Source: Agarilytica rhodophyticola
Lineage (GTDB): Bacteria > Pseudomonadota > Gammaproteobacteria > Pseudomonadales > Cellvibrionaceae
Assembly (NCBI RefSeq): GCF_002157225.2
Contig: NZ_CP020038.1
Span: 868,001 to 932,000 of the forward strand
Length of the DNA: 64,000 bases
Direction of reading: 5' to 3'
Shown: positions 46,534-55,075 of the stretch, piece by piece
How the letters are laid out: every line of letters begins with the position of its first letter
Numbering within the stretch: position 1 is the stretch's first letter
The notes under the pieces: model-generated
Told to the model about the DNA's origin: nothing
What the model saw: only the letters and a program-made list of their open reading frames with translations
The model's database searches: none
Made by a program: the position numbers and the translations under genes

Positions 46534-49500
46534 GTGATTAAATTTCAACAAAAACATTGGCGAATGATCTCCAGAAGATTCTGGGGAACTGTCTTTGCCT
46601 TGGTAATTGCGTCGGCGGTGTTTATTCAGTTAGCTCGTCAAGCTTTCCCTCTACTAACCGATTACAAAGAAGAACTAAGTGCTTACTTAGGTAATAGCGT
46701 TGGCATGGATTTGGAAATCGCTTTGGTGGATGCCAGCTGGTCTGGTTTGAAACCTAAGCTTGAACTCAAAGGAGTGCATGTCAAAGCGAAAACAGGTGAG
46801 TCGGTTTTTATTGTCTCTCAAGCGACGGCAGAGCTGAGTATTATTGACTCAATTATCGACAGGCGCCTAGCTTGGCGCCAGTTGAAATTTGATGGTTTTA
46901 AAATGGCGCTAGTACAAGATGAACACGGCGCTTGGTCTGTTCCCGGCATGCCAGAGTTCACTCGCTCTAGCAACGATGGCAATGCACTTCGCTTTGATGA
47001 TATTTACGACATATTTTTGTTTGGCCGGCGCGTCCATATTACTGACGCCAGATTTCAGTTGAAATACTTTTCACGAGAAGCCTCGCAACTGCATATCCCG
47101 AATATCTCGCTAGAAAATGATGAAGACTTCCACCGCATACTGGCGAGCCTAGATGTAGGTAAAGGGGAGCGTGCATTTTATTTAGCCATTGAAGGACTTG
47201 GTGACCCAAGAGACAGTAACTTTACTGCCAACGGTTATCTGGAATTGAAGAACTTTCCTTCCCACGAAGTGGCGGCAGCGCTCGCTTTATCGTCTATTAA
47301 AAGTGAAGAATATACACTTAATTTACGCTTATGGTTCCAAGGTGATGCCAATAAAGGTATTTCATTAAGAGGTGATTTAGAAGCGGCGGGCGATGTTAAT
47401 ATCGTCGATCGCGAGTTCAATTTGCCAAAAGCACTATCTGCACAATTGGCGGGGCAGTTAGATCAGGAGAAAAATTGGCATCTTACGGTGAAAGGTTTTA
47501 ATGCTCAATGGCCTGAATTTCAATCACCTGTCTTAGACTTTATCGCAAAAGGAAACTTACAGCGCTTAAATAATATTCGCGTGCAAAGTATTGACGTAAA
47601 GCCTTGGGTCGATACTCTATTACATATTGGCTTTGGGAATGAGCGTACCAATAAAATTGTTAAGACTATCAATCCTCGAGGCACAGTTAAAAATCTCGAT
47701 TTTGAAATCACAACTAAGGAAGAGGGCTATTTTCAAATTAGCGCCTTAGTTGAAGACGGTATGTCTGAAGCCATTATGGGAGCGCCGGCGCTTTCTAATA
47801 TTAATGGTTTCGTATCAATGAATCTTCATCGCGGCCGCTTTGATGTGGATGTAGATGATGGCTTCACCTTATTCCTGCCAAAGGTATATCACGACCCTAT
47901 GGATTTCGCTGAGGCGCATGGGCAAGTGGGCTGGGAGATAGACTTTAAAAACCGCATCACCTATATCACTTCGGGACTGCTAACAGTCACTAACCCAGAG
48001 GAAGAGGGCAAAGGATATTTAAAGTTAACCCTGCCTTTTAGCAAGAAGTGGGGCACACAGCAAATGACGTTAGTGCTCGGTATTGAAAAAACCTTGGCTG
48101 AAAATCATAAAAAATATGTACCTAAAACGGTGCCAAAATCCTTATATGATTGGCTAGACGGAAGCATTAAAAGTGGCAAAATTTCAAATGCTCGCTTTTT
48201 ATACCACGGTTCTGTTGAGAAAAAACCTCCGGTGCCTCCGACTATCCAACTATACGGCGAAGTAAATGACGGTAACCTGATGTTTGACCCAAAATGGCCG
48301 GAATTAAAAGGTGTTGATGGAAGCTTAAATTTGGACAATAACTCCCTGTCCATGAACATAAGCAAAGCCAAGTTACTGGGCAATTCAATTTCTAATACAC
48401 ATGTTAGTTTGATTAAAGACTCATCGGTGAAAAATGGGCAGGCACTTTCTATACAAGGGCGAGTAAAAAGCGATGCTAATACCGCGATGAAGCTATTGTA
48501 CGACACGCCTATTCGCCAGAATATTGGCAACGCCTTTGATCGCTGGATTGTAGATGGCAAGGTTGGAGCGAAGGTAGATTTGGTTGTACCCCTTAGCTCG
48601 GGCAGCAGTAATCTCTCACAAAAAGTAGACGTCTCATTAAACAACTCATACTTGCAGATTCCTGAAGTCAATCTAGAGATTAAGAAGATTAATGGCGTCC
48701 TGCACTATCAAACAGATAAGGGCGTTTTTGCCGATAAATTGTCAGGCAAGGTGTGGGGCAAATCTTTTAAAAGCCGGATTTCTAGTCCACCCAATGCTGA
48801 AGGCGGTTTAGATACGCGTGTTAGTTTTGATGGCATGGTTGATGTTGATGCTTTGTATGCGTGGGTAACGCGCCCGGAACTAATATTCCTAGAAGGGGAA
48901 ACTGAAGTTCAGGGACATATCACAGTGCCAGGCGCTAAATCTGCACGACCTTTGGAAGTGAATGTATCATCCGATTTAAACGGCGTGGCAATTAATTTAC
49001 CCAGGCCTTTAAAAAAACTAGACCAGGAAGCAATTAACTTTACTGGACGGGCTCTTTTCTTTGATGATAAAGAAGAATACCGGTTTTCGTTGAATAATGA
49101 TCTTAGAATTTCTTTGTTAACCACTAAGCAAGGAAATGCTACCAGTGACACTGTCGCTAGTGATTCTATTAGTGGCTTAGTGGAAATTAATGAGCTTACT
49201 CCAAGAGATAATTCCTACACCACTATTCCAAGCACAGGGCGCTTCGATATTGTTGGTTCTCTTACTCAGTTTGATTTAGAAAAGTGGACGTCAGTTAAAG
49301 ATACGTACTTTAACTTCATTGAAAACCCGGACTCTGAATTCGATGTCGACCCAGATGCTAATTCGGATGATCTTCAAGCAAAGTTTGATTTGTCTATTGA
49401 TAAGTTTTTGCTCGGCTCATTTACTATTGATAATTTATCGGTCACTGGGGAGCGCAAACAGCCTCTCTGGGAAATGCAACTGAGCAGTGAACTTTTAGCG

Positions 49501-50613
49501 GGTAAAGTGGTTGTTTCCGAAGAAGATCAGCCAATTGTTCTTGACCTAGATTATTTAAGGTTCGTCAAAGATGATGAAGCTGAAACTAATGCTACTAATT
49601 CTCCCTCTGATATAGCCCTGGACACAGTTGGGAAAGAAAAAATAGATGGCAGCGAGACAACACTAGAGCCGCCATATGAAAGTGTTTTGGCTGAAGTGGA
49701 TCTATCAGAAGCTGTGGCGATTGATTTTTCTACCAAAGAACTTTCTATTAATGGCGAAAATTATGGGACATGGGATTTTCAAGTAGACCCTATCGATGGT
49801 GGTGTCGTATTTTCCGATATCCGAGCCGAAGTGAGAGAAATGAGGGTTGGCACAGAAGAATCCGGTGCTGAATTTGTGTGGATGAGTGACGGCGAACAAA
49901 ATAATAGCTATTTTAGTGGCAAAGTACTGGCTAAAAACTTAGCGGATGTCTTTGCTGCCTGGGAGCAGGAAAAACTTATGGAAAGTGATTCTGCGGTATT
50001 TGATATAGACGCAAGGTGGAAAGGTGCACCGGATGAAGTCACTCTTAATAATGTCAAAGGTTTGCTTAGCTTAGATGTTAAAAAAGGTAGTTTTAGTCGC
50101 GGCGCCGGTAGTGACGAAAATGCCTTACTACGCCTTATTGCGCTATTTAATTTTGATACTATATTGCGTCGCTTACGTTTAGATTTTTCTGATTTAGCCG
50201 CACAAGGTTTTTCTTACGACAGAGTGTTCGGTAGTCTCGATTTTAAAAACGGCAAGATATTTTTAACCGAGCCTCTTATTGTTGAATCCTCCTCTTCATA
50301 TATCCAGTTGGCTGGTACCATCGATATGGCTAATGAAAAGCTGGATAGCGAATTGGTTGTTACATTGCCTGTGGCCAGTAATGTCGCATTAGCCACAGCG
50401 GTTGTAGTAGGGTTACCTGCTGCATTGGGTGTTTATGCTATGAGTAAGCTATTTAAAAAACAAGTTGATCGAGCATCAAGTTTTAATGTTGAAGTCACGG
50501 GAGACTGGGAACAACCAAAAATTAACATTAAGAAAATTTTTGATATCAATGCGGCTAACCGTCGAGGCAAGGAAATTAAGGAGCAAGATTTAGATACGAT
50601 CGCAGTCCCATAA
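46534..50613 (+). CDS. yhdP: YhdP-type AsmA-like lipid-transport protein
   Basis: 1359 residues with GTG start. An N-terminal membrane helix (about 15-33, FWGTVFALVIASAVFIQLA) is followed by a very long periplasmic beta-rich region and the AsmA-like C-terminal block (FNFDTILRRLRLDFSDLAAQGFSYDRVFGSLDFKNG...IQLAGTIDMANEKLDSELVVTLPV), ending in a hydrophobic run and basic tail. Relatives (YhdP, TamB, YdbH) form bridge-like tubes that move phospholipids to the outer membrane. It is always found between rng and nit in this cluster type. Confidence 0.93.
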   Translation: MIKFQQKHWRMISRRFWGTVFALVIASAVFIQLARQAFPLLTDYKEELSAYLGNSVGMDLEIALVDASWSGLKPKLELKGVHVKAKTGESVFIVSQATAELSIIDSIIDRRLAWRQLKFDGFKMALVQDEHGAWSVPGMPEFTRSSNDGNALRFDDIYDIFLFGRRVHITDARFQLKYFSREASQLHIPNISLENDEDFHRILASLDVGKGERAFYLAIEGLGDPRDSNFTANGYLELKNFPSHEVAAALALSSIKSEEYTLNLRLWFQGDANKGISLRGDLEAAGDVNIVDREFNLPKALSAQLAGQLDQEKNWHLTVKGFNAQWPEFQSPVLDFIAKGNLQRLNNIRVQSIDVKPWVDTLLHIGFGNERTNKIVKTINPRGTVKNLDFEITTKEEGYFQISALVEDGMSEAIMGAPALSNINGFVSMNLHRGRFDVDVDDGFTLFLPKVYHDPMDFAEAHGQVGWEIDFKNRITYITSGLLTVTNPEEEGKGYLKLTLPFSKKWGTQQMTLVLGIEKTLAENHKKYVPKTVPKSLYDWLDGSIKSGKISNARFLYHGSVEKKPPVPPTIQLYGEVNDGNLMFDPKWPELKGVDGSLNLDNNSLSMNISKAKLLGNSISNTHVSLIKDSSVKNGQALSIQGRVKSDANTAMKLLYDTPIRQNIGNAFDRWIVDGKVGAKVDLVVPLSSGSSNLSQKVDVSLNNSYLQIPEVNLEIKKINGVLHYQTDKGVFADKLSGKVWGKSFKSRISSPPNAEGGLDTRVSFDGMVDVDALYAWVTRPELIFLEGETEVQGHITVPGAKSARPLEVNVSSDLNGVAINLPRPLKKLDQEAINFTGRALFFDDKEEYRFSLNNDLRISLLTTKQGNATSDTVASDSISGLVEINELTPRDNSYTTIPSTGRFDIVGSLTQFDLEKWTSVKDTYFNFIENPDSEFDVDPDANSDDLQAKFDLSIDKFLLGSFTIDNLSVTGERKQPLWEMQLSSELLAGKVVVSEEDQPIVLDLDYLRFVKDDEAETNATNSPSDIALDTVGKEKIDGSETTLEPPYESVLAEVDLSEAVAIDFSTKELSINGENYGTWDFQVDPIDGGVVFSDIRAEVREMRVGTEESGAEFVWMSDGEQNNSYFSGKVLAKNLADVFAAWEQEKLMESDSAVFDIDARWKGAPDEVTLNNVKGLLSLDVKKGSFSRGAGSDENALLRLIALFNFDTILRRLRLDFSDLAAQGFSYDRVFGSLDFKNGKIFLTEPLIVESSSSYIQLAGTIDMANEKLDSELVVTLPVASNVALATAVVVGLPAALGVYAMSKLFKKQVDRASSFNVEVTGDWEQPKINIKKIFDINAANRRGKEIKEQDLDTIAVP

Positions 50614-50626
50614 ATCGAGGAAAACA

Positions 50627-51490
50627 ATGAGTACTAAAGTTAATGTTGCCGCCATACAAATGGTCAGTAGTCATGACATCGATGAAAATCTTGAGACTGC
50701 AAAAAAATTATTGCAACTAGCAGTGGAGCAAAACGCGAAGTTAGTTGTTCTGCCAGAAAATTTTCTGACCTATGGCAATAAAATAAAACCTAATAACGAT
50801 CAACAAGAGCATTTTTTGGCAACAATGTCCGATATTGCCCGCGAACATAGTGTATGGCTTGTGGCAGGCACTTATCCTATAAGTCAGGCCGTCATTGAAA
50901 AGCAAACATATCATCTAGATAAGAACTCCTTTCAAAGTGCTCATGTTAGAAGCGACAAGCCTTTTGCTGCCAGTGCTGTCTTTGACAGCGATGGTTTATG
51001 CCAAGGTATTTACACCAAAGTCCATCTTTTTGATGCTGACGTTAATGATGGTACTAAACGCTACCGCGAGTCCGATGAGTACCGTCATGGTCAAAATATT
51101 CCAACTTTTACTAGCCCCTGGGGTATCTTTGGTGTTGCTGTTTGTTACGATCTTAGATTCCCTGAGATTTTTACCTTTTTTCAAAGGCAAGGCTGTTCGC
51201 TGATATGCCTACCTTCCGCGTTTACCGAAGCGACAGGTCGGGATCATTGGCAGGTACTGGTGCGTGCAAGAGCCATTGAGACCCAGAGTTTTGTTGTGGC
51301 GCCCAATCAAGGGGGTGTGCACCCCAAAGGTAGAAGTACTTGGGGGGAAAGCATGATCGTTGGCCCATGGGGTGAGGTGATGACTAAAATAGATAAAGGT
51401 GAGGGTGTAATAGTAGCATCTATCGATTTTAGTCGCGTCGATGATACTAGACGTAAAATGCCAGTCGCTCAGCATAGAAGCTTAATCTGA
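50627..51490 (+). CDS. Carbon-nitrogen hydrolase, Nit family
   Basis: 287 residues. The nitrilase-superfamily triad is Glu44 (VLPENFL), Lys131 (YTKVHLFD) and Cys173 (AVCYDLRFPE). It resembles the Nit1/YbeM-type amidases that hydrolyse deaminated glutathione (a metabolite-repair reaction). Compared with the usual family, there is an extra segment of about 25 residues (about 85-112, SQAVIEKQTYHLDKNSFQSA) before the strand AASAVFDSDG. It starts 13 bp after yhdP. In Pseudomonas tldD follows; here it does not. Confidence 0.92.
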   Translation: MSTKVNVAAIQMVSSHDIDENLETAKKLLQLAVEQNAKLVVLPENFLTYGNKIKPNNDQQEHFLATMSDIAREHSVWLVAGTYPISQAVIEKQTYHLDKNSFQSAHVRSDKPFAASAVFDSDGLCQGIYTKVHLFDADVNDGTKRYRESDEYRHGQNIPTFTSPWGIFGVAVCYDLRFPEIFTFFQRQGCSLICLPSAFTEATGRDHWQVLVRARAIETQSFVVAPNQGGVHPKGRSTWGESMIVGPWGEVMTKIDKGEGVIVASIDFSRVDDTRRKMPVAQHRSLI

Positions 51491-51640
51491 TTTAGCGTGA
51501 TTAGGATATCTGTGCGACACATTCGTGAAGACTTTAAACGAATATTTGCCATACTCTTAATACAGATTAAAAGATATCAAATGTGTGGATATCGAATAGG
51601 AAAGTATTTCCTAGAGCGCTAATAGTTGATAGGTGTTGTT

Positions 51641-52237
51641 ATGCTGAAAACCAAATCAAAGAAAGTCTTTTTGTTAAATATTGCACTGGTCGCCGGCCTA
51701 CTTTCTCTATGGGGAGTGCAAAGTGCGATAGGTGAAATAGACCAAAAAAAAGCATCTGCTCAAAATGCTGAGGTAGATGTGGTACAAGCTAAAGAATGGA
51801 TAAAAAAAGGTGAGAACCTCAATGAGATTCCACGTTCCACCTGGGAAGAGTTACTCGATGACAAGGCTTTTCATATTCTTTGGAACAAGGGCACCGAGCG
51901 TGCGTTTACGGGCGATTTGTTAAACGAAAAGCGTGAAGGGGTGTTTGTTAGCGCTGGTTGTCGAATTCCTGTGTTTAAATCGGAACATAAATTTAAGTCA
52001 GGAACGGGCTGGCCAAGCTTTTGGGAAGTGTTTGATGAGAACAATATTATCCTGAAAGAAGATAGATCTTGGGGGATGAGAAGGGTAGAAATCCTTTCCA
52101 AATGTGGTGAGCACCTCGGCCATGTATTCGACGATGGTCCAGCTCCCACAGGACTGCGTTATTGTATTAATTCAGCCGCTTTGGCTTTTGTACCATCTGG
52201 CAAAAACGATGCTATTGGAACCTTTGCTAGTAAATAA
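51641..52237 (+). CDS. msrB: Peptide methionine-R-sulfoxide reductase with signal peptide (periplasmic MsrB)
   Basis: 198 residues from ATG 51641 (AGG 8 nt upstream). Residues 9-30 are a hydrophobic signal/anchor. The MsrB fold is clear (HKFKSGTGWPSFWEV, HLGHVFDDGPAPTGLRYCINSAAL), with catalytic Cys175 in RYCIN. Of the four zinc cysteines, only one of each pair remains (Cys107 in SAGCRIP; Cys155 in SKCGEHLG), so it probably lacks structural zinc. It repairs oxidised methionine in exported proteins. It ends with a strong terminator and starts a non-core stretch after the nit gene. Confidence 0.92.
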   Translation: MLKTKSKKVFLLNIALVAGLLSLWGVQSAIGEIDQKKASAQNAEVDVVQAKEWIKKGENLNEIPRSTWEELLDDKAFHILWNKGTERAFTGDLLNEKREGVFVSAGCRIPVFKSEHKFKSGTGWPSFWEVFDENNIILKEDRSWGMRRVEILSKCGEHLGHVFDDGPAPTGLRYCINSAALAFVPSGKNDAIGTFASK

Positions 52238-52627
52238 ATATTTGAGAGTTAGACAATAGGTGATTATAAAAATCACCTATTGTTACAGTTTATATTTTTA
52301 ATCGTCTTAATATAAAAACCTTAAGCTGTATTAACGCAGCCGCCGCCTTTTCGTAAATTATTGATTTTATTGTCCTATTTTCCATATTTAACATTCCCCT
52401 TTTATATTATCTATATCTGAATAAGGCTAAAAAGATTGTCATATATCGATTTTATGTGGCGCTTTTTATTTGTCTTTAGTTTAATGTGAACAATTCGATG
52501 GCGCTGTTATCTTCCAGAAATCTAAAATGTACTAATACAACACAACACTATTCTTTTTCTATATATGAGGCCATTTTCTTTTCTTTGAATGGGCTCAGAT
52601 TTATCTACATTAGTATTGGAACATCCT
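52238..52627. other. Intergenic region with msrB terminator
   Basis: About 390 bp, AT-rich. It contains the strong msrB terminator at 52253-52297 and, presumably, the promoter of the following lipoprotein gene. Nothing else was recognised. Confidence 0.5.
52253..52297 (+). terminator. Intrinsic terminator of msrB
   Basis: ACAATAGGTGATT pairs with AATCACCTATTGT (13 bp perfect, 5-nt loop, 52253-52283) and is followed by a T-rich stretch (TACAGTTTATATTTTTAA). Confidence 0.9.
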
Positions 52628-53830
52628 ATGATTATTGAATTTAAACGCGCCGCTATTGCCAAGTTGGTAACCAGCGTTAGTATCGCCATTACTTTAAGCG
52701 CATGTGGTGGTAGTGATAACGATAGTAGCTCTGGCCCAAGTGCAGAGAGTACGCCAACACCAACGCCAACCGCTTCGCCACAAAACCCTGATAATCCCGC
52801 ACCTACTGTCACTCCGACACCGACGCCTACGGCATCACCTGACCCTAGCGCTACGCCGACACCAACATCGACACCAACACCGACGGTTACCCCTACAGCT
52901 ACGCCTCAACCTACAGCAACACCAGAACCTTCTGCTGTGAGTTTTGTTCAATTTGAAAATATTCCTCGTTGTGTGGAAATGCCAACGCCAGATAACAATA
53001 ATGTTTGTCCGCAACGTCCTGCTGCTGATAGCTTTAACATAATCAGACAATATCCCAATGATTTCAGTAATCGCGTTCCTGTACATGAGGCAATTGCTGT
53101 TCGGTTTGGACAAAAGGTTAGCCAAGCAGAATCGGAACTAGGCAATTTCCTCACGCTAACAGAAACTGATACTGGAGTAAGTATTGCCGGTAAAGCAACC
53201 CACGCCAGCGATAACACACTGATCTTTACGCCTGACGAAGATCTTAAGTTCAGCACCAAGTATACCTTTACCATTGCCAATGGCTTAGTGTCTGACCAGG
53301 GAGAAACATTTGCAGGCGATAGCTGGCAGTTTGCTACCTTGTTTGATGTTGGTAGTACTAAAGGTGATGTTATATCCCGTTGTGGTTTAGGAAAAGATCT
53401 ACTTTATCTAGGTTGGGTTAATTATACCCGTAGACTTGAAGCCGGTAGTGCGTGTGCCCAGTTTGGTTTTACTGCTCAAGAGCCACTGGCTTTCTCTTGT
53501 TCATTACGAGTGGCTTCCTCTTTGGCTGTTTTCTCAAAATCTCGATCTTTAACACCAGGTGGTGGTTTTAATGCTAACTTTGATTATCAAGCCGCTTTGG
53601 AGGAAGAACCCGCGGATTATGATGCGGAATCCTTCGACGTTTACAATGCCGTTGGAGTTAATAGCTTGTCTAATATTGACGAGCTATTTTCAAGAAGCCT
53701 TGATAATTCTTCATGTGAAACACTGATGAATGGTGACTTCACTGAACTTGGTGGATCAGGTACTGGCGTTGATAGTTTTCCTCCTAATACCTATTACTTC
53801 CACGAAGTTATATTGGCACAACCAAAATAG
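52628..53830 (+). CDS. Lipoprotein with Thr/Pro linker, Big_5 domain and degenerate CAP-like domain
   Basis: 400 residues from ATG 52628 (GGA about 7 nt upstream). Lipobox LSAC gives lipidated Cys26. Residues about 38-110 are a low-complexity Thr/Pro linker (TPTPTPTASP...). About 130-235 is a Big_5 Ig-like domain (LIFTPDEDLKFSTKYTFTIA, GETFAGDSWQFATLFDVGST). About 240-400 is the same CAP-like pattern as in 13583-14479: VNYTRRLEAGSACAQFGFTA, LAFSCSLRVASSLAVFSKS, NSSCETLMNGDFTELGGSG, YYFHEVILA; catalytic-type His/Glu are not obvious. Probably displayed on the cell surface on an extended stalk. The frame starting at 52589 adds 13 non-signal residues and is rejected. Confidence 0.75.
   Translation: MIIEFKRAAIAKLVTSVSIAITLSACGGSDNDSSSGPSAESTPTPTPTASPQNPDNPAPTVTPTPTPTASPDPSATPTPTSTPTPTVTPTATPQPTATPEPSAVSFVQFENIPRCVEMPTPDNNNVCPQRPAADSFNIIRQYPNDFSNRVPVHEAIAVRFGQKVSQAESELGNFLTLTETDTGVSIAGKATHASDNTLIFTPDEDLKFSTKYTFTIANGLVSDQGETFAGDSWQFATLFDVGSTKGDVISRCGLGKDLLYLGWVNYTRRLEAGSACAQFGFTAQEPLAFSCSLRVASSLAVFSKSRSLTPGGGFNANFDYQAALEEEPADYDAESFDVYNAVGVNSLSNIDELFSRSLDNSSCETLMNGDFTELGGSGTGVDSFPPNTYYFHEVILAQPK
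52748..52930 (+). repeat. Low-complexity CCNACN-type repeat encoding a Thr/Pro stalk
   Basis: Imperfect tandem hexamers such as CCAACACCAACG and CCGACACCGACG encode the TP/TPT linker of the surface lipoprotein. Such tracts are prone to length change by slippage, and a change by a multiple of six would keep the frame and alter only the stalk length. Confidence 0.7.
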
Positions 53831-53878
53831 TTAAATAGGGGCATGTTAATACTAATGCTCATATATTTAATTTATTTG

Positions 53879-55075
53879 TTACCTATTAATAAATAACTTT
53901 AACAGTGCAGGGCTTATGTCCTGCATTTTTTTTCTTATAGGCACTTCATCTCCTTGCTGTTGATGAATTTTAATAGCTTCTATCACAGCTAAGGTAGCAG
54001 GCTGTTGTAAAGTTGGAAAATTACCTAAATGATGAATTAGCCCTGGTATTTTAGTAAAAATGAATGCTGGGAAAAAACCTAAGTATTCGCCATCATATTC
54101 TTCGTCATCTGTTTCCCAGAAGTCTTGCCACAAAGGGTTAATAAGTGGTGTTGGCTGTTCTTCAATGATTCTCTCACAATATACGCGATCCATTTCCATC
54201 AATAGACACCAAATAAGTAGTGCTTCGTTATCACACTTCGTAGCTTCGTAAGCTAAGGCAAGACGATGTAATAAGACTGCTGTAGTGAATAATTGTTTGT
54301 CATCGGCTAATGAAGACAATACTCCCTGCCAGTCGGGAATTTGCATCAGCATATAACTCTGATGTAGTTTCGGTTGTTGTTGATTAAATGTTTGATTTTC
54401 TAAGCTGTTACTTAATCTGCGCCACGCAAAAGCGAGATAATCGCGAGCATTATGTTTTAGGATAGTATGAGCAAGTGGCGATACTTCATTTTCAAGCCCT
54501 GCTAATTCTTCGCTAAGAGTGGTTTTTTCTACCGTCGGATTATTACTGATATAAAGCCCATAGTTAATGAGATCTTGATATTCTCCGAGTTTCTTCTGAT
54601 TCGGATTAAGCTCGGTTAGTTGTGACAACGCCTTTTGCGCGCTCTCGAACTGGCGCCCTCCAAGTGCATCTAAAATCCTGTTTTCTGTAATAACCTCCGT
54701 ATTGTCCATGAATAAATCTAGCTGTGGTAGATCCTGCGGACGTAGCCATTGTATACCTAGTTCAGTATTAATAGTTTGTTGTCGGCTTATTGTAAGCTTA
54801 TTATTTTTGCTACTGCTCCAAGTATAATAATCCTGCTGCTGGCTGCTTAGGTTTAATTGCTTACATGCATTTTTCGTTTCTTTAATTATTTTATTAATTT
54901 CCTTATCATCAATACTTAGGTTGTGATCTAACAGAACCTCTTTTCCATAGCGCCACGCTTCATAGTGGCTATAACTTAAGTAGTTTTCCTTTAGTAGCCA
55001 GTCTATTAAACAAAAACTTCCTTGCTGAGCAAGAAAGTGTTCTATTTGGGCGATATCAATATTAGTTTTTTTCAT
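53879..55075 (-). CDS. Hypothetical protein coupled to an SNF2 ATPase gene
   Basis: 398 residues, no signal peptide, acidic, helical. No motif I can name; residues 10-60 (FLAQQGSFCLIDWLLKENYLSYSHYEAWRYG) and a central repeat-like region (RILDALGGRQFESAQKALSQLTELNPNQKKL) recall TPR-like helices, and the C-terminal half is rich in aromatic and acidic residues (WQDFWETDDEEYDGEYLGFF). Its start overlaps the 3' end of the SNF2 gene by 14 bp, so the two are translationally coupled and probably work as a pair. Convergent with the lipoprotein gene. Function unknown. Confidence 0.7.
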   Translation of the reverse strand: MKKTNIDIAQIEHFLAQQGSFCLIDWLLKENYLSYSHYEAWRYGKEVLLDHNLSIDDKEINKIIKETKNACKQLNLSSQQQDYYTWSSSKNNKLTISRQQTINTELGIQWLRPQDLPQLDLFMDNTEVITENRILDALGGRQFESAQKALSQLTELNPNQKKLGEYQDLINYGLYISNNPTVEKTTLSEELAGLENEVSPLAHTILKHNARDYLAFAWRRLSNSLENQTFNQQQPKLHQSYMLMQIPDWQGVLSSLADDKQLFTTAVLLHRLALAYEATKCDNEALLIWCLLMEMDRVYCERIIEEQPTPLINPLWQDFWETDDEEYDGEYLGFFPAFIFTKIPGLIHHLGNFPTLQQPATLAVIEAIKIHQQQGDEVPIRKKMQDISPALLKLFINR

